From the NCBI RefSeq assembly GCF_011759375.1, contig NZ_JAARML010000002.1, positions 2,046,001-2,110,000 on the forward strand: a stretch of 64,000 nt of DNA, written 5' to 3'. The notes beneath the pieces were generated by a model. The model saw nothing but the letters and a program-made list of their open reading frames with translations, was not told the DNA's origin and searched no databases. This DNA is from Paraflavitalea devenefica. GTDB lineage: Bacteria; Bacteroidota; Bacteroidia; Chitinophagales; Chitinophagaceae. The position numbers and the translations under genes were made by a program. Every line of letters begins with the position of its first letter. Position 1 is the first letter of the stretch. Of the stretch, positions 44,957-52,746 are shown one piece after another.

Positions 44957-45138
44957 TCCTATGTAGTAGAAACTTTTATAATGCTTCCTGTTATGAGTTG
45001 GTAACAAAAGGCGATGGTATAGCTCAGGGCAGAATATATTTTGTACATTGGTTTTCCAACCGACTGCCGTTCAGAACTGAACGTTTCACAAATACACCGC
45101 TGAACAAAAAGCCGTCATTGTTGGCAGGATACAAATGA
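44957..45138 (+). pseudogene. Possible C-terminal gene remnant
   Basis: An open frame without a start codon encodes SRNFYNASCYELVTKGDG and then IAQGRIYFVHWF to a stop at 45136-45138, overlapping the next gene's ATG (ATGA). It has protein-like composition. It may be another free 3' end or simply the leader of the downstream gene. Confidence 0.35.
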
Positions 45139-46604
45139 GACAGTTTGTTACCATAATCGTTCTGACATTAGCCCTTAACTGCTTTGGACAATATCCATTA
45201 GATAAGTCAAAGATTTCCTGGCATACAGAACAAACTGTTACAAGAATTGAAAAGGTTAACCTGCTAATGAGCAGCGAAGTTTGTGATCAGGGAACGCGAC
45301 CGCCTCAATGCGATAACTTTTCAGAACTACAAAAAAAGGCGACAACAGATGAACTAGTGGAGTTGACAAACCATCCGAACGGAGTGGTTCGTTGTTATTC
45401 ATTTTTGGCCTTGTCTTACGATACTGCTGCAAATTTGCTCCCAATAGCCATTAAGCATATCGGCGACACGGCGTTAGTAATAACGCAGCTCCGTGGTATT
45501 AGAATAGCGGAGAAAGCCGGAGATTTTTTTATTAACGTTGTTACTCCTCAATACGGTGACTTAAAATCGAAAAAGCTAACCTCTGCTGAATACGACTATT
45601 TAGATAGTATGCTTATCTATACGCCGGGCATTTTATATGCAAAGGCAAATGCCATCAGCAGGGCCAGACTGACCGAAGCGTTTTATACAAGGGCAAGAGA
45701 ACTTGTGTTGAAAGAAAATAACCAGCCAGCATTAGTGATGTTGGCCAAATATAAAAGGATGCAGGACATCCCGATAATCTTAAATAACAAAAGGAATAGC
45801 GGACCCCGTAATCAACTTGTTTTCACCTATAAAGCAATTAGTGAATTCCCCCATTCCTCATTTATACCTTTTCTAAGAAAGAACTTATACGAGGCAATGG
45901 ATACGTTATCCTGGCGTACGGAATGGGAAGAATTATATAAAGCCATCGCAAGCTTCAAAAATGATACTGCACTTCAGTTTTTAAAAGTCCCTTTTACACA
46001 AGTAAAACACCAAGTCATCCGGCAATACCATATTGGCCTTGTTTTTGAAGCCATGCAGGCATTCTACACGCCAATTTATGATGAACTTCTTTGGGAAATG
46101 TGGGGTAATGAAAAAAGAATAAGCCCTGCGGTTTTTCGCTTGCTTTATCCGAAAAGTCCAGAGAAGGCTTATCAGTTAACTAAAGAAACAATTCAGAACG
46201 CGGACGATTTTTATTATATCAACTCTACAACTGATAGTGATGAGGAAGAAACTTTTGTAAATTTATTGGATGTAATGCTTGACACGATTATTGTCAGGGA
46301 TAAAACTTTGGCTGTTGAACTAATTAATCAAAATATCCGGGTAATTAATGTTCATCAGTTTCCTGCAGTTGTTGGTAAAGCGTTGAAGCTTAAAGATACT
46401 TCCTTTGTAGCATCGCTTCTCGCCAGGCTTACAAGGGAAGATTATCCACCCGTTTTCCTAAAAGCAGCAGAAACCCTAATTGCCTTTAACGATCAGCGTA
46501 TAAACAAGCGAATAGTTGAAGTTTCCAAACGAAATGTAAACCTGCGAATTGGGCGGGGCGGTCAGGATTTTGCCAAATTGTTAGAAGAGAATAATATTAA
46601 ATAA
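45135..46604 (+). CDS. Exported helical-repeat protein of unknown function
   Basis: The 489-residue protein has a signal peptide (MRQFVTIIVLTLALNCFGQ). After a Cys-containing segment (SSEVCDQGTRPPQCDN) it is almost entirely helical, with HEAT-like pairs (TNHPNGVVRCYSFLALSYD, then similar repeats to the end). Many Bacteroidota accessory genes have this layout and are unassigned. AT-rich codon use sets it apart from the flanking core genes. Confidence 0.65.
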   Translation: MRQFVTIIVLTLALNCFGQYPLDKSKISWHTEQTVTRIEKVNLLMSSEVCDQGTRPPQCDNFSELQKKATTDELVELTNHPNGVVRCYSFLALSYDTAANLLPIAIKHIGDTALVITQLRGIRIAEKAGDFFINVVTPQYGDLKSKKLTSAEYDYLDSMLIYTPGILYAKANAISRARLTEAFYTRARELVLKENNQPALVMLAKYKRMQDIPIILNNKRNSGPRNQLVFTYKAISEFPHSSFIPFLRKNLYEAMDTLSWRTEWEELYKAIASFKNDTALQFLKVPFTQVKHQVIRQYHIGLVFEAMQAFYTPIYDELLWEMWGNEKRISPAVFRLLYPKSPEKAYQLTKETIQNADDFYYINSTTDSDEEETFVNLLDVMLDTIIVRDKTLAVELINQNIRVINVHQFPAVVGKALKLKDTSFVASLLARLTREDYPPVFLKAAETLIAFNDQRINKRIVEVSKRNVNLRIGRGGQDFAKLLEENNIK

Positions 46605-46657
46605 GGCTATAGGCAGCATTCAGTTTGGCAAAGACGCCGCTTTTTTAATCTTAGACA

Positions 46658-46806
46658 ATGGACAATTCAAACGGTTACGAAGGCATAGCTCCTATTTTTA
46701 TCAAAAGTCGTGGACAAGACGTCAACGGCATAGATCGGGATTATCGCTGATTGAAGAATTTGAAGATGAAGGTGAGAACCATTATTTCAATGCTGTTAAA
46801 ACTTAA
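46658..46806 (+). pseudogene. Class I SAM-dependent methyltransferase with the middle deleted
   Basis: The 5' part encodes MDNSNGYEGIAPIFIKSRGQ and continues DVNGI, the N-terminus seen in a family of small SAM-dependent methyltransferases. After about 25 codons it runs into a stop. In another frame the C-terminal SLIEEFEDEGENHYFNAVKT follows and stops at 46806, as expected for the end of the same family. The SAM-binding core of about 150 residues is missing. Both ends remain within 150 bp. Confidence 0.75.
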
Positions 46807-46866
46807 CACTGCCTTTCTTTCCCTCTTCTTTGTTAACTTGTCTTGAATACCAAGATTAAACATGAT

Positions 46867-46949
46867 GTAACAAAATTAGGGTATTTGTAAGCGAAATGTG
46901 TAATAAAATTAGGGTTAATTTGTTGTTTACTTGTAACAAAATTAGGGTA
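46867..46949 (+). repeat. Three iterons of 17 bp at an exact 33-bp period
   Basis: GTAACAAAATTAGGGTA (46867-46883), GTAATAAAATTAGGGTT (from 46900) and GTAACAAAATTAGGGTA (from 46933) lie in the same orientation exactly 33 bp apart with unrelated 16-bp spacers. Multiple same-orientation copies at such spacing resemble the transposase-binding ends of IS21-like or Tn7-like elements. No transposase gene is in the window. Confidence 0.8.
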
Positions 46950-47078
46950 GTGTTAGGACTGAAAGTGCTTGCGCAGACAATTCCAAGGTACTTCTATAGG
47001 TACGGTAAGCTAACCAACTGATACGACCGGGGACAATTTGCTACTTTTAACAGTGACAGTATTCAAAACAAAAATGGT

Positions 47079-47510
47079 ATGGCGGACCTATTTCATTATT
47101 TCCACATCAACGTCCCGCCCGGCAAAGTATTTGAGAGCATCTCAACACCAGGCGGTTTGGACAAATGGTGGAGTAAAAAATCATCAGGGAAGCCTGCACT
47201 TGGAGAAATATTTCAATTTCACTTCGGACCTGAATACAACTGGGTAGCAGTGGTGTCAAAATTTATCCCCAATAGAGCGTTTGAATTGACAATGATAGAC
47301 GCTGACCAGGACTGGGTAGGTAGCACAGTCGGTTTCAGGTTGGCAGACAAAAACAGCACTACTGAAGTCCAGTTTTACCATACGGGCTGGAAAGAAGATA
47401 ACGAGCATTACAGAATTTCAAACTACTGTTGGGCTATGTATCTGCGATTATTAAAACGGTATCTTGAGTTTGGAGAATTTGTTCCGTATGAGGACAGGCT
47501 TAATGTTTAG
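47079..47510 (+). CDS. SRPBCC/AHSA1-type domain protein
   Basis: The 143-residue protein is a START/SRPBCC domain: HINVPPGKVFESISTPGGLDKWW at the start is the AHSA1 hallmark, and HYRISNYCWAMYLRLLKRYLEFGE is the long C-terminal helix. Proteins of the family bind hydrophobic ligands or act as Hsp90 activators in eukaryotes; in bacteria the role is mostly unknown. Its 3' end recurs at 41826-41900. Confidence 0.88.
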   Translation: MADLFHYFHINVPPGKVFESISTPGGLDKWWSKKSSGKPALGEIFQFHFGPEYNWVAVVSKFIPNRAFELTMIDADQDWVGSTVGFRLADKNSTTEVQFYHTGWKEDNEHYRISNYCWAMYLRLLKRYLEFGEFVPYEDRLNV

Positions 47511-47537
47511 AATAAATTATAGAATAAGCACTTTAGC
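47465..47537 (+). repeat. Gene 3'-end repeat, copy B2
   Basis: The last 15 codons of the SRPBCC gene and about 27 following bases match 41826-41900. Confidence 0.8.
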
Positions 47538-48620
47538 TAGCGAAACTATAAATACTATTGATTTAATAAGAATTGCCGTCAACATTCGTGATAATCTTCT
47601 GTGCTCATTCTTCACTGGCGGCAATATCCGCAGGGACTTCTCAAATCCATCAGCGGGACTGACCAATGCTACTGAATCCGCCTCCATAGCCAGCTCTGCA
47701 GGCGCTTCTCCTTTGGGCGGGCCAACTTCCTCCAAAGCAAACTCTATAGGTGATGCTTTAGCAATATCAACCGCTTCTACTGGCAGTTTGGTAGTTGCTT
47801 CTTCCTGGAAGCATTCCACATGTGCAGGCTCATCAACTTCTCCCACTTCCGGCTTTCCAACTTCCCTGCTGTTAGTTTCACCAATCCACTGCATGATACG
47901 CAAGGCGCCGCCCCTTACCAGCTTCGGCTTATCATTGACCAATTTATAAAACTCGATTCCCATCAGCCAGAAACAGCCTTGTTCATTGGCTGGCTGGACC
48001 ACTTGTTCAAGACAGAACGCTTCTCCTGCCTTGCGGCCCATCGCTTGTATACTGCCGGCTTGTTGATCACAGGTGTAAGATCTTTTTTCAAAATCAATCG
48101 TCAGCACGCACGATACCAGCCGGTAATGTGTAGCTTCGGCAGGTATCGCTTTCTTCCTGCGCAGCCGGAAGGCAGGGATATTGATCATCACTTTGCCTGC
48201 TTCTATGGAATAGGTATTTTCTATATTCAATGGCAGGGCATCGTCCAGTAATAACTTATGGTTAAACTCGAAGCCTGATAATACCGACAGGTCGCCGGCA
48301 GCGATCACACGCTCACCCCAATCATGAATGGGATCTGCTTTGAGAGCAGCCAGCATCGGGCCATTCATGCGGCTATTGAGCCGGATATTTTTCACGGAAG
48401 GCAGCAGGCTGACCAGTGCACGCCGCATGAGCTGCGAGGCTGCGGTGGCCCGCTTCCACTCAGCCGCATTACGGCGGGTATTAGCCATACTGTCCAGATG
48501 TTTTACCTGCCATGCCGTAGGCCCGCCTTTTAACTTCATTTGTTGGCCAAACTCATTTACATAATAGGTCGTGTCACCTGTTGACCCTTTAATCTGGTAA
48601 GGTGCTATTATTTTAGCCAT
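47517..48620 (-). CDS. Protein of unknown function, paralogue of the 38.4 kb gene
   Basis: The 367-residue protein begins MAKIIAPYQIKGSTGDTTYY, then VNEFGQQMKLKGGP and TRRNAAEWKRATAASQLMRRAL. This order (G.xGdxxxY, GQxxRxKGG, NAAEW, then a helix) is one I have seen in a large Bacteroidota family of unknown function. A beta-rich part follows (YSIEAGKVMINIPAFRLRRKK, HYRLVSCVLTIDF). The last third is acidic and low-complexity (GKPEVGEVDEPAHVE), and the end (from about residue 340) is hydrophobic, possibly a read-through into downstream DNA. An 11-bp array lies 5' of it. Confidence 0.65.
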   Translation of the reverse strand: MAKIIAPYQIKGSTGDTTYYVNEFGQQMKLKGGPTAWQVKHLDSMANTRRNAAEWKRATAASQLMRRALVSLLPSVKNIRLNSRMNGPMLAALKADPIHDWGERVIAAGDLSVLSGFEFNHKLLLDDALPLNIENTYSIEAGKVMINIPAFRLRRKKAIPAEATHYRLVSCVLTIDFEKRSYTCDQQAGSIQAMGRKAGEAFCLEQVVQPANEQGCFWLMGIEFYKLVNDKPKLVRGGALRIMQWIGETNSREVGKPEVGEVDEPAHVECFQEEATTKLPVEAVDIAKASPIEFALEEVGPPKGEAPAELAMEADSVALVSPADGFEKSLRILPPVKNEHRRLSRMLTAILIKSIVFIVSLAKVLIL

Positions 48621-48841
48621 AAAAAATGTTTTTATCTAATTTACAACTAAGCTATAGTGTTTTCCAAATCACCATGTCGCATAATGAACCTTATGACGCA
48701 TTTGTCGCTTTTTTTTCTGCTATTAAGTTGCAAAGGCTATATAAAGTCGCGCTCTAAGGCTTGCTTGTGCGCTCTGCGAGGGCTTGCAGCCTCGCAGTCT
48801 TATTTCCGGGCCTCGGGCCCGCTTTACGTAGGTATTCTTAA
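48621..48841. other. Leader region with GC-rich hairpins
   Basis: CTGCGAGG pairs with CCTCGCAG (48774-48797), and CGGGCC with GGCCCG around TC (48807-48821). The stretch is strongly GC-rich against its AT-rich surroundings. On the minus strand it lies upstream of the 48620 gene and could be a structured leader or small RNA. No conserved RNA family is recognised. Confidence 0.45.
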
Positions 48842-48951
48842 TAGCTCTCCCATAGTAATCCCCTGATAATCCAAAGGATGTCCCCGGGCAGTCCCCTATC
48901 AAAAGCAAGGGAGAAGTAAGGCAGTAGTAAGAGAGTAGTAAGGCAATAGTA
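48842..48951. repeat. Ten-unit array of degenerate 11-bp repeats
   Basis: Read in 11-base steps: TAGCTCTCCCA, TAGTAATCCCC, TGATAATCCAA, AGGATGTCCCC, GGGCAGTCCCC, TATCAAAAGCA, AGGGAGAAGTA, AGGCAGTAGTA, AGAGAGTAGTA, AGGCAATAGTA. The first five units share TCCC or TCC at the end, and the last four share AGTA or TAGTA at the end. The change of sequence halfway, with the phase kept, suggests two merged sub-arrays. Confidence 0.85.
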
Positions 48952-49166
48952 AGAAAACAGAAGTTAAATGCAGGCAGGACGCGGGTTTATATTGTTTGAG
49001 ATTGGCAAACCCACTGCCAGAGTGGATTTGGTCGAATGAAGGTCTGAAGAGATATAATGTCCTGTCATCATGTTGAACGCTTGTATAGCAATATACGAAA
49101 AATAAGAAAGCGCTTGAAAAATGCTCTCTGTTAGTGCATTTATTTCCCGGAAATTGGTAGTATTCT

Positions 49167-50951
49167 ATGCCATTCTTAAAAAGGTGTTTTAACGGTACCC
49201 TAGCTGGAGATATCGTTCTATTTTTAGTAGTATCTTCTAAATTTATCTCTGTGCTGGATCCAAAGGAACAAGCAAAATATTATATTGAAAAGATCAGGTC
49301 GCTGGGCAAAACGACTAATCAGACTTTATTAATAGTGTTTATACCGCTCTCGTTCCTATGGCTTACGGAAATTGAAAAGTATTACCAGGTTGCGGATCGG
49401 TATATTGAACAGATGACAGCCCGACATACAGCTTTTGAAAAAGAAAACCAGCAGAAAAGACAGATTGATACTATTAAGAGTCTCATTGGGCAACTATATA
49501 GGCATATGCCTGATAGTATTAGGTCTTACAAAGCCTCAGATAGAGACTCTGCCCTCCATGTAATCATTAAACCAATACGTGCCCAACAAACAAAGTTTAC
49601 ACAACGGCTTGCCAGTCAAGCGAAGAAAAATGTCACTATTAATGATTCTATAAGGCTTAATCTGGAAAAACTGATCGTGCCTGTTAATATTCCGATCCTG
49701 AACGTAAAATTTGAAAGGGTTGGATTGAAGTGGACAGTGCCGCTGGTGATGATTTTCTTTTCAATTATGCTGGTATATGCCTATATGAGAAAGCAAAAGA
49801 TAATCAACACGTTAAGCAGATTTAAGGAAATATTACATAATGATTACTCAAATGCTTCAGCTAAGCTATATAAAGATTACGACTTTAGCCTGCCTTTCTG
49901 GTTTTTTCCGCTGCAAAAAGAACGGACTGTTGATCTGAAAGAAGAGACCCGTCAGCAAACCTTGCAAAAAATAATCGGGCTCGATAGCAGGTCGTTAAGA
50001 ATATCAAATATGATTGTCTGGATTATTTACATCTTGTTCTTACTGGCTAATTTGCGATTATTGGTTATTAACTGGGACCTGAATTATAAAGTGCTTCACA
50101 AAGATTATTCGTTGTCTAATGCCATTGGGATATTGCTTTTTATGGTAGACGTACTCTTTATAATACTTATTTCTAATAAAATCAATGAGCCACATACCGG
50201 TCTTGTTGAAAGTAATCAATTGAAAAACAATAACCGGCGGAAGTTTATTGTTACCATGTCTATAGCAACTATTGGTTCATTTCTGGCAGAGCCAATCTAT
50301 GGCAGATTAGCAAATGGAGAAAAATGGTATCATAATCCGCGTTTCCGACCGAAAACCAAATATTTGCCCCAGGTAAAGAAAGGGATGTATATGACTGTAA
50401 AAAATAAAAAAGAAAATACAGGTCCAATTTATTATTTCAATCGGAATGGCAAGAACCCGGTAATGAAAACGCTGAGCGGAGAAGATTGGAAGAAATTTGC
50501 CAGTAAATTGAAAATGCTTGGCATAAAGGAGTTATTGAGTCATAATACTCATTTGTTGAGGACGAAGCAACAGGATTTGTTGCAATACGTATTGGAGAGA
50601 AAAGAAGATACTGATGGATTTAAATTGTTAATAAGGTATCTGGAAGTTAACCCGGATGTACCTACCGTTGAATTTATTGATCTGTATACAAGGATGAGCA
50701 CCCGGTTTTCTTTACCCAGTGGGCAGACAATGATAGTTGCTGATAAAAAAATTGCCGAACGGATAGCGGAAATTATTAGCAATAATAACGGCTATCTTAA
50801 AGGATATTTAACAGGAAAGGATCTCTTTAAGAATATTGACAAAAACGAATCTGCAAAAGCCGATACGATCAGGCGGATGCTCAAAGAAGAATCTTCCGTT
50901 CGGTTAAAAAAATGGCAGGTAAGAAGTAAGGCTACTACTAATGAAAAATGA
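49167..50951 (+). CDS. Large membrane protein of unknown function
   Basis: The 594-residue protein has a first hydrophobic segment (about residues 15-30), one near 55-70, one near 190-208, a pair near 285-305 and 325-345, and another near 370-385. Residues 85-165 are highly charged and probably coiled coil. The C-terminal 190 residues are soluble and basic (FYFNRNGKNPVMKTLSGEDW; LGIKELLSHN). The codon use is AT-rich. No family is recognised. It is isolated between an 11-bp array and a possible tRNA-end fragment. Confidence 0.6.
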   Translation: MPFLKRCFNGTLAGDIVLFLVVSSKFISVLDPKEQAKYYIEKIRSLGKTTNQTLLIVFIPLSFLWLTEIEKYYQVADRYIEQMTARHTAFEKENQQKRQIDTIKSLIGQLYRHMPDSIRSYKASDRDSALHVIIKPIRAQQTKFTQRLASQAKKNVTINDSIRLNLEKLIVPVNIPILNVKFERVGLKWTVPLVMIFFSIMLVYAYMRKQKIINTLSRFKEILHNDYSNASAKLYKDYDFSLPFWFFPLQKERTVDLKEETRQQTLQKIIGLDSRSLRISNMIVWIIYILFLLANLRLLVINWDLNYKVLHKDYSLSNAIGILLFMVDVLFIILISNKINEPHTGLVESNQLKNNNRRKFIVTMSIATIGSFLAEPIYGRLANGEKWYHNPRFRPKTKYLPQVKKGMYMTVKNKKENTGPIYYFNRNGKNPVMKTLSGEDWKKFASKLKMLGIKELLSHNTHLLRTKQQDLLQYVLERKEDTDGFKLLIRYLEVNPDVPTVEFIDLYTRMSTRFSLPSGQTMIVADKKIAERIAEIISNNNGYLKGYLTGKDLFKNIDKNESAKADTIRRMLKEESSVRLKKWQVRSKATTNEK

Positions 50952-50985
50952 TATGCGTGGGCTGCTTTTAGTTTAAAGTAAAATA

Positions 50986-51043
50986 GCAATGAACACCAGT
51001 GTTCATTGCAGATAGGGGTTCGAATCCCTTCAAGTATGTCCAC
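50986..51043. other. Perfect palindrome followed by a tRNA T-arm-like segment
   Basis: GCAATGAACACCAGTGTTCA with TTGC is a perfect 11-bp inverted repeat with a CA centre (50986-51009). Directly after it AGGGGTTCGAATCCCTT (51013-51029) has the form of a T-arm (GGTTCGAATCC). No acceptor, D or anticodon arm is found upstream. It may be the 3' end of a tRNA used as an attachment site, or part of a terminator. Confidence 0.4.
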
Positions 51044-51110
51044 GCTTTTGTTCGAAAGTTCCCTGGCCGAAATGCTTATTCAATGCTGCAGGCACGTAAC
51101 CTTCCTGTTT

Positions 51111-52736
51111 TTACTGCACAACAACCGTACTCCCAGCTTCAGTACCTATAGGTAATTGCACATCTATCGTCCGCTCATTCACCTTCAATTGCAAGGAGTT
51201 TAGTTTCTGCGTCGGATCTGTTACTGCGATGGCAGAGACCGTTGCGCCTTTCGCTTTAATCATTACGATGCAGGGTTGTGTGGTGGCAAGGGTTAGCCTG
51301 TCATTGATCCGGATAGTCCCTGCTTTATAAAAAACGATGCCTGTTCTCTCCAGGCCCGTATGTTGCACCACTTGCAGGTCGGCCGTATTGGCAAGTATCT
51401 TTACAGGCAATTTCCTGCTATAGGCGGCAGCTGAAACTATATCAATGCCGGGCACCACGATCCAGGCGTAACCTGCGTTCTTTGGTTGTACGCCATGGTC
51501 CAGCCATAAGGTGAATACATTTTCCCGCACTGTTGTGGTTGTTGCCCAGGCCTGGTGGTTGATCTGCCGCCAGTTACCAGTAGCTTCTCCATTGTTGATA
51601 TGCATTGTGGCCGGTTGAGGAAAGATATAGGCTACGCTATCATGCAAAACCCACGATACGGCAGGCAATACATGTTTACCTGTTGGCAGGGTGGTTGTTT
51701 TATGATTCGTATGTACAGTCACTTGTTTATTCAGCAGGCATTGGTTCAGGGTAGTGAACACCGGCAAAGCAGTATCTGCATGAATGCCTGCACCAAGACA
51801 TACGATCTCCTGATCAAAGAAGAACCATGCCTTGTGCGCTTTGAGCGGATCATGCACACTGGCAAAATCAAAAGCAGCCACGCCATATTGGCCATCACTC
51901 ATACCTCCCGAAAAATCAGTCAATCCCTTTTTGGCCAGTTGCCGCCAATGAGGAACGTCCTGCTTTTGTACGATGGTAGCGCCCGGTATCTTTTGCCAGT
52001 CCCACACGGGAAAAATGTTGAAGTACTCGTGGCCGGTACGGGATATAAAAAAGGAACCATCCCCGTAGTGATGGTTCCTGATCCCTTCTTCATTGTGCGG
52101 CTCTTCCATATTATTGGCACGGGCAGAATGCATGCGCACGGATGCGTAATAGTTAGGCCGCTGGTGGGTATAATAATGCGAATACCAGAAATAGCGGTCG
52201 CGTGTGAAGTTGGGTTTGGTTTTGCCAAGCCGTACATCAATCACTTCCTGTAGTTCTTTGGCACGGTGCGCTATCTGCAAGCCTTCCTGGCGCTGCTTCT
52301 CCGTAAGACTGCTGTCCATTACCAGGAGGGTATTGATCATCAGGTTAGGCGTACCCATTTCATTCCACCACCAGTTCTCGCACCGGAAGTCATGGGCCAG
52401 CCAATAATCAAGGGCGGCCGCAAATGTTCTTTTAACGGCAGGATCCTGGTAATATACCGTGCCTGGTTTTTTATAAGTCCTGGCCAGCGCCAGCATATTT
52501 TCCAGGTGGTCTTTGTGCTGGAAGCCGGTACGGGATACATCCTTATAATTGATCCCCGGCCAGGTACCATCGGGCTGAATGGATTGTACCAATTGTTGGA
52601 TGGCGGTTGTGTTAACAGGCGGGGCCAGGAGGTCACTTACCACACGTTTTTTGATGAGGGCAATATCTTGCGCCTGGCTATACATGAGTGCCAGCAGGAA
52701 TACAACCAAGGAGAATACGGAATGTTTTTGAAGCAT
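51111..52736 (-). CDS. PL8-family lyase-like protein lacking the catalytic segment
   Basis: The 541-residue protein (start at 52736; the open frame to 52766 overlaps the next gene) has a signal peptide. Its ends match PL8 hyaluronate/chondroitin AC lyases: the alpha-toroid start NWWWNEMGTPNLM, then HEYFNIFPVWDW, GATIV, DFSGGMSDGQYG, KAWFFFDQEIVCLGAG and LPIGTEAG near the end. Between NWWWNE (about 130) and HEYFN (about 250) there are about 115 residues; family members have some 150 more there, including the motif with the catalytic His and Tyr (QHGPQLxISSYG in chondroitinase AC). That motif is absent. The frame is intact across the join. Confidence 0.8.
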   Translation of the reverse strand: MLQKHSVFSLVVFLLALMYSQAQDIALIKKRVVSDLLAPPVNTTAIQQLVQSIQPDGTWPGINYKDVSRTGFQHKDHLENMLALARTYKKPGTVYYQDPAVKRTFAAALDYWLAHDFRCENWWWNEMGTPNLMINTLLVMDSSLTEKQRQEGLQIAHRAKELQEVIDVRLGKTKPNFTRDRYFWYSHYYTHQRPNYYASVRMHSARANNMEEPHNEEGIRNHHYGDGSFFISRTGHEYFNIFPVWDWQKIPGATIVQKQDVPHWRQLAKKGLTDFSGGMSDGQYGVAAFDFASVHDPLKAHKAWFFFDQEIVCLGAGIHADTALPVFTTLNQCLLNKQVTVHTNHKTTTLPTGKHVLPAVSWVLHDSVAYIFPQPATMHINNGEATGNWRQINHQAWATTTTVRENVFTLWLDHGVQPKNAGYAWIVVPGIDIVSAAAYSRKLPVKILANTADLQVVQHTGLERTGIVFYKAGTIRINDRLTLATTQPCIVMIKAKGATVSAIAVTDPTQKLNSLQLKVNERTIDVQLPIGTEAGSTVVVQ

Positions 52737-52746
52737 GTGCAGGCAT

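Noticed and set aside
45085..45100. Further AAACG-type operator near GAACGTTTC
   Set aside because: Only a partial match without the 33-bp partner or flanking words.
44957..45138. Intact small gene upstream of the helical-repeat protein
   Set aside because: No start codon is in frame; kept only as a possible remnant.
46867..46949. CRISPR array
   Set aside because: Only three copies of a 17-bp repeat with 16-bp spacers, no cas genes nearby; too short and too few.
47464..47949. Plus-strand protein of about 160 residues
   Set aside because: It lies opposite the coherent minus-strand gene at 47517-48620 and has low-complexity composition.
48657..48866. Short open frame between the 48.6 kb gene and the 11-bp array
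   Set aside because: It crosses GC-rich hairpins and the array start; composition is not protein-like.
50960..51050. Complete tRNA gene
   Set aside because: Only a T-arm-like segment is present; no acceptor, D or anticodon stems could be folded.
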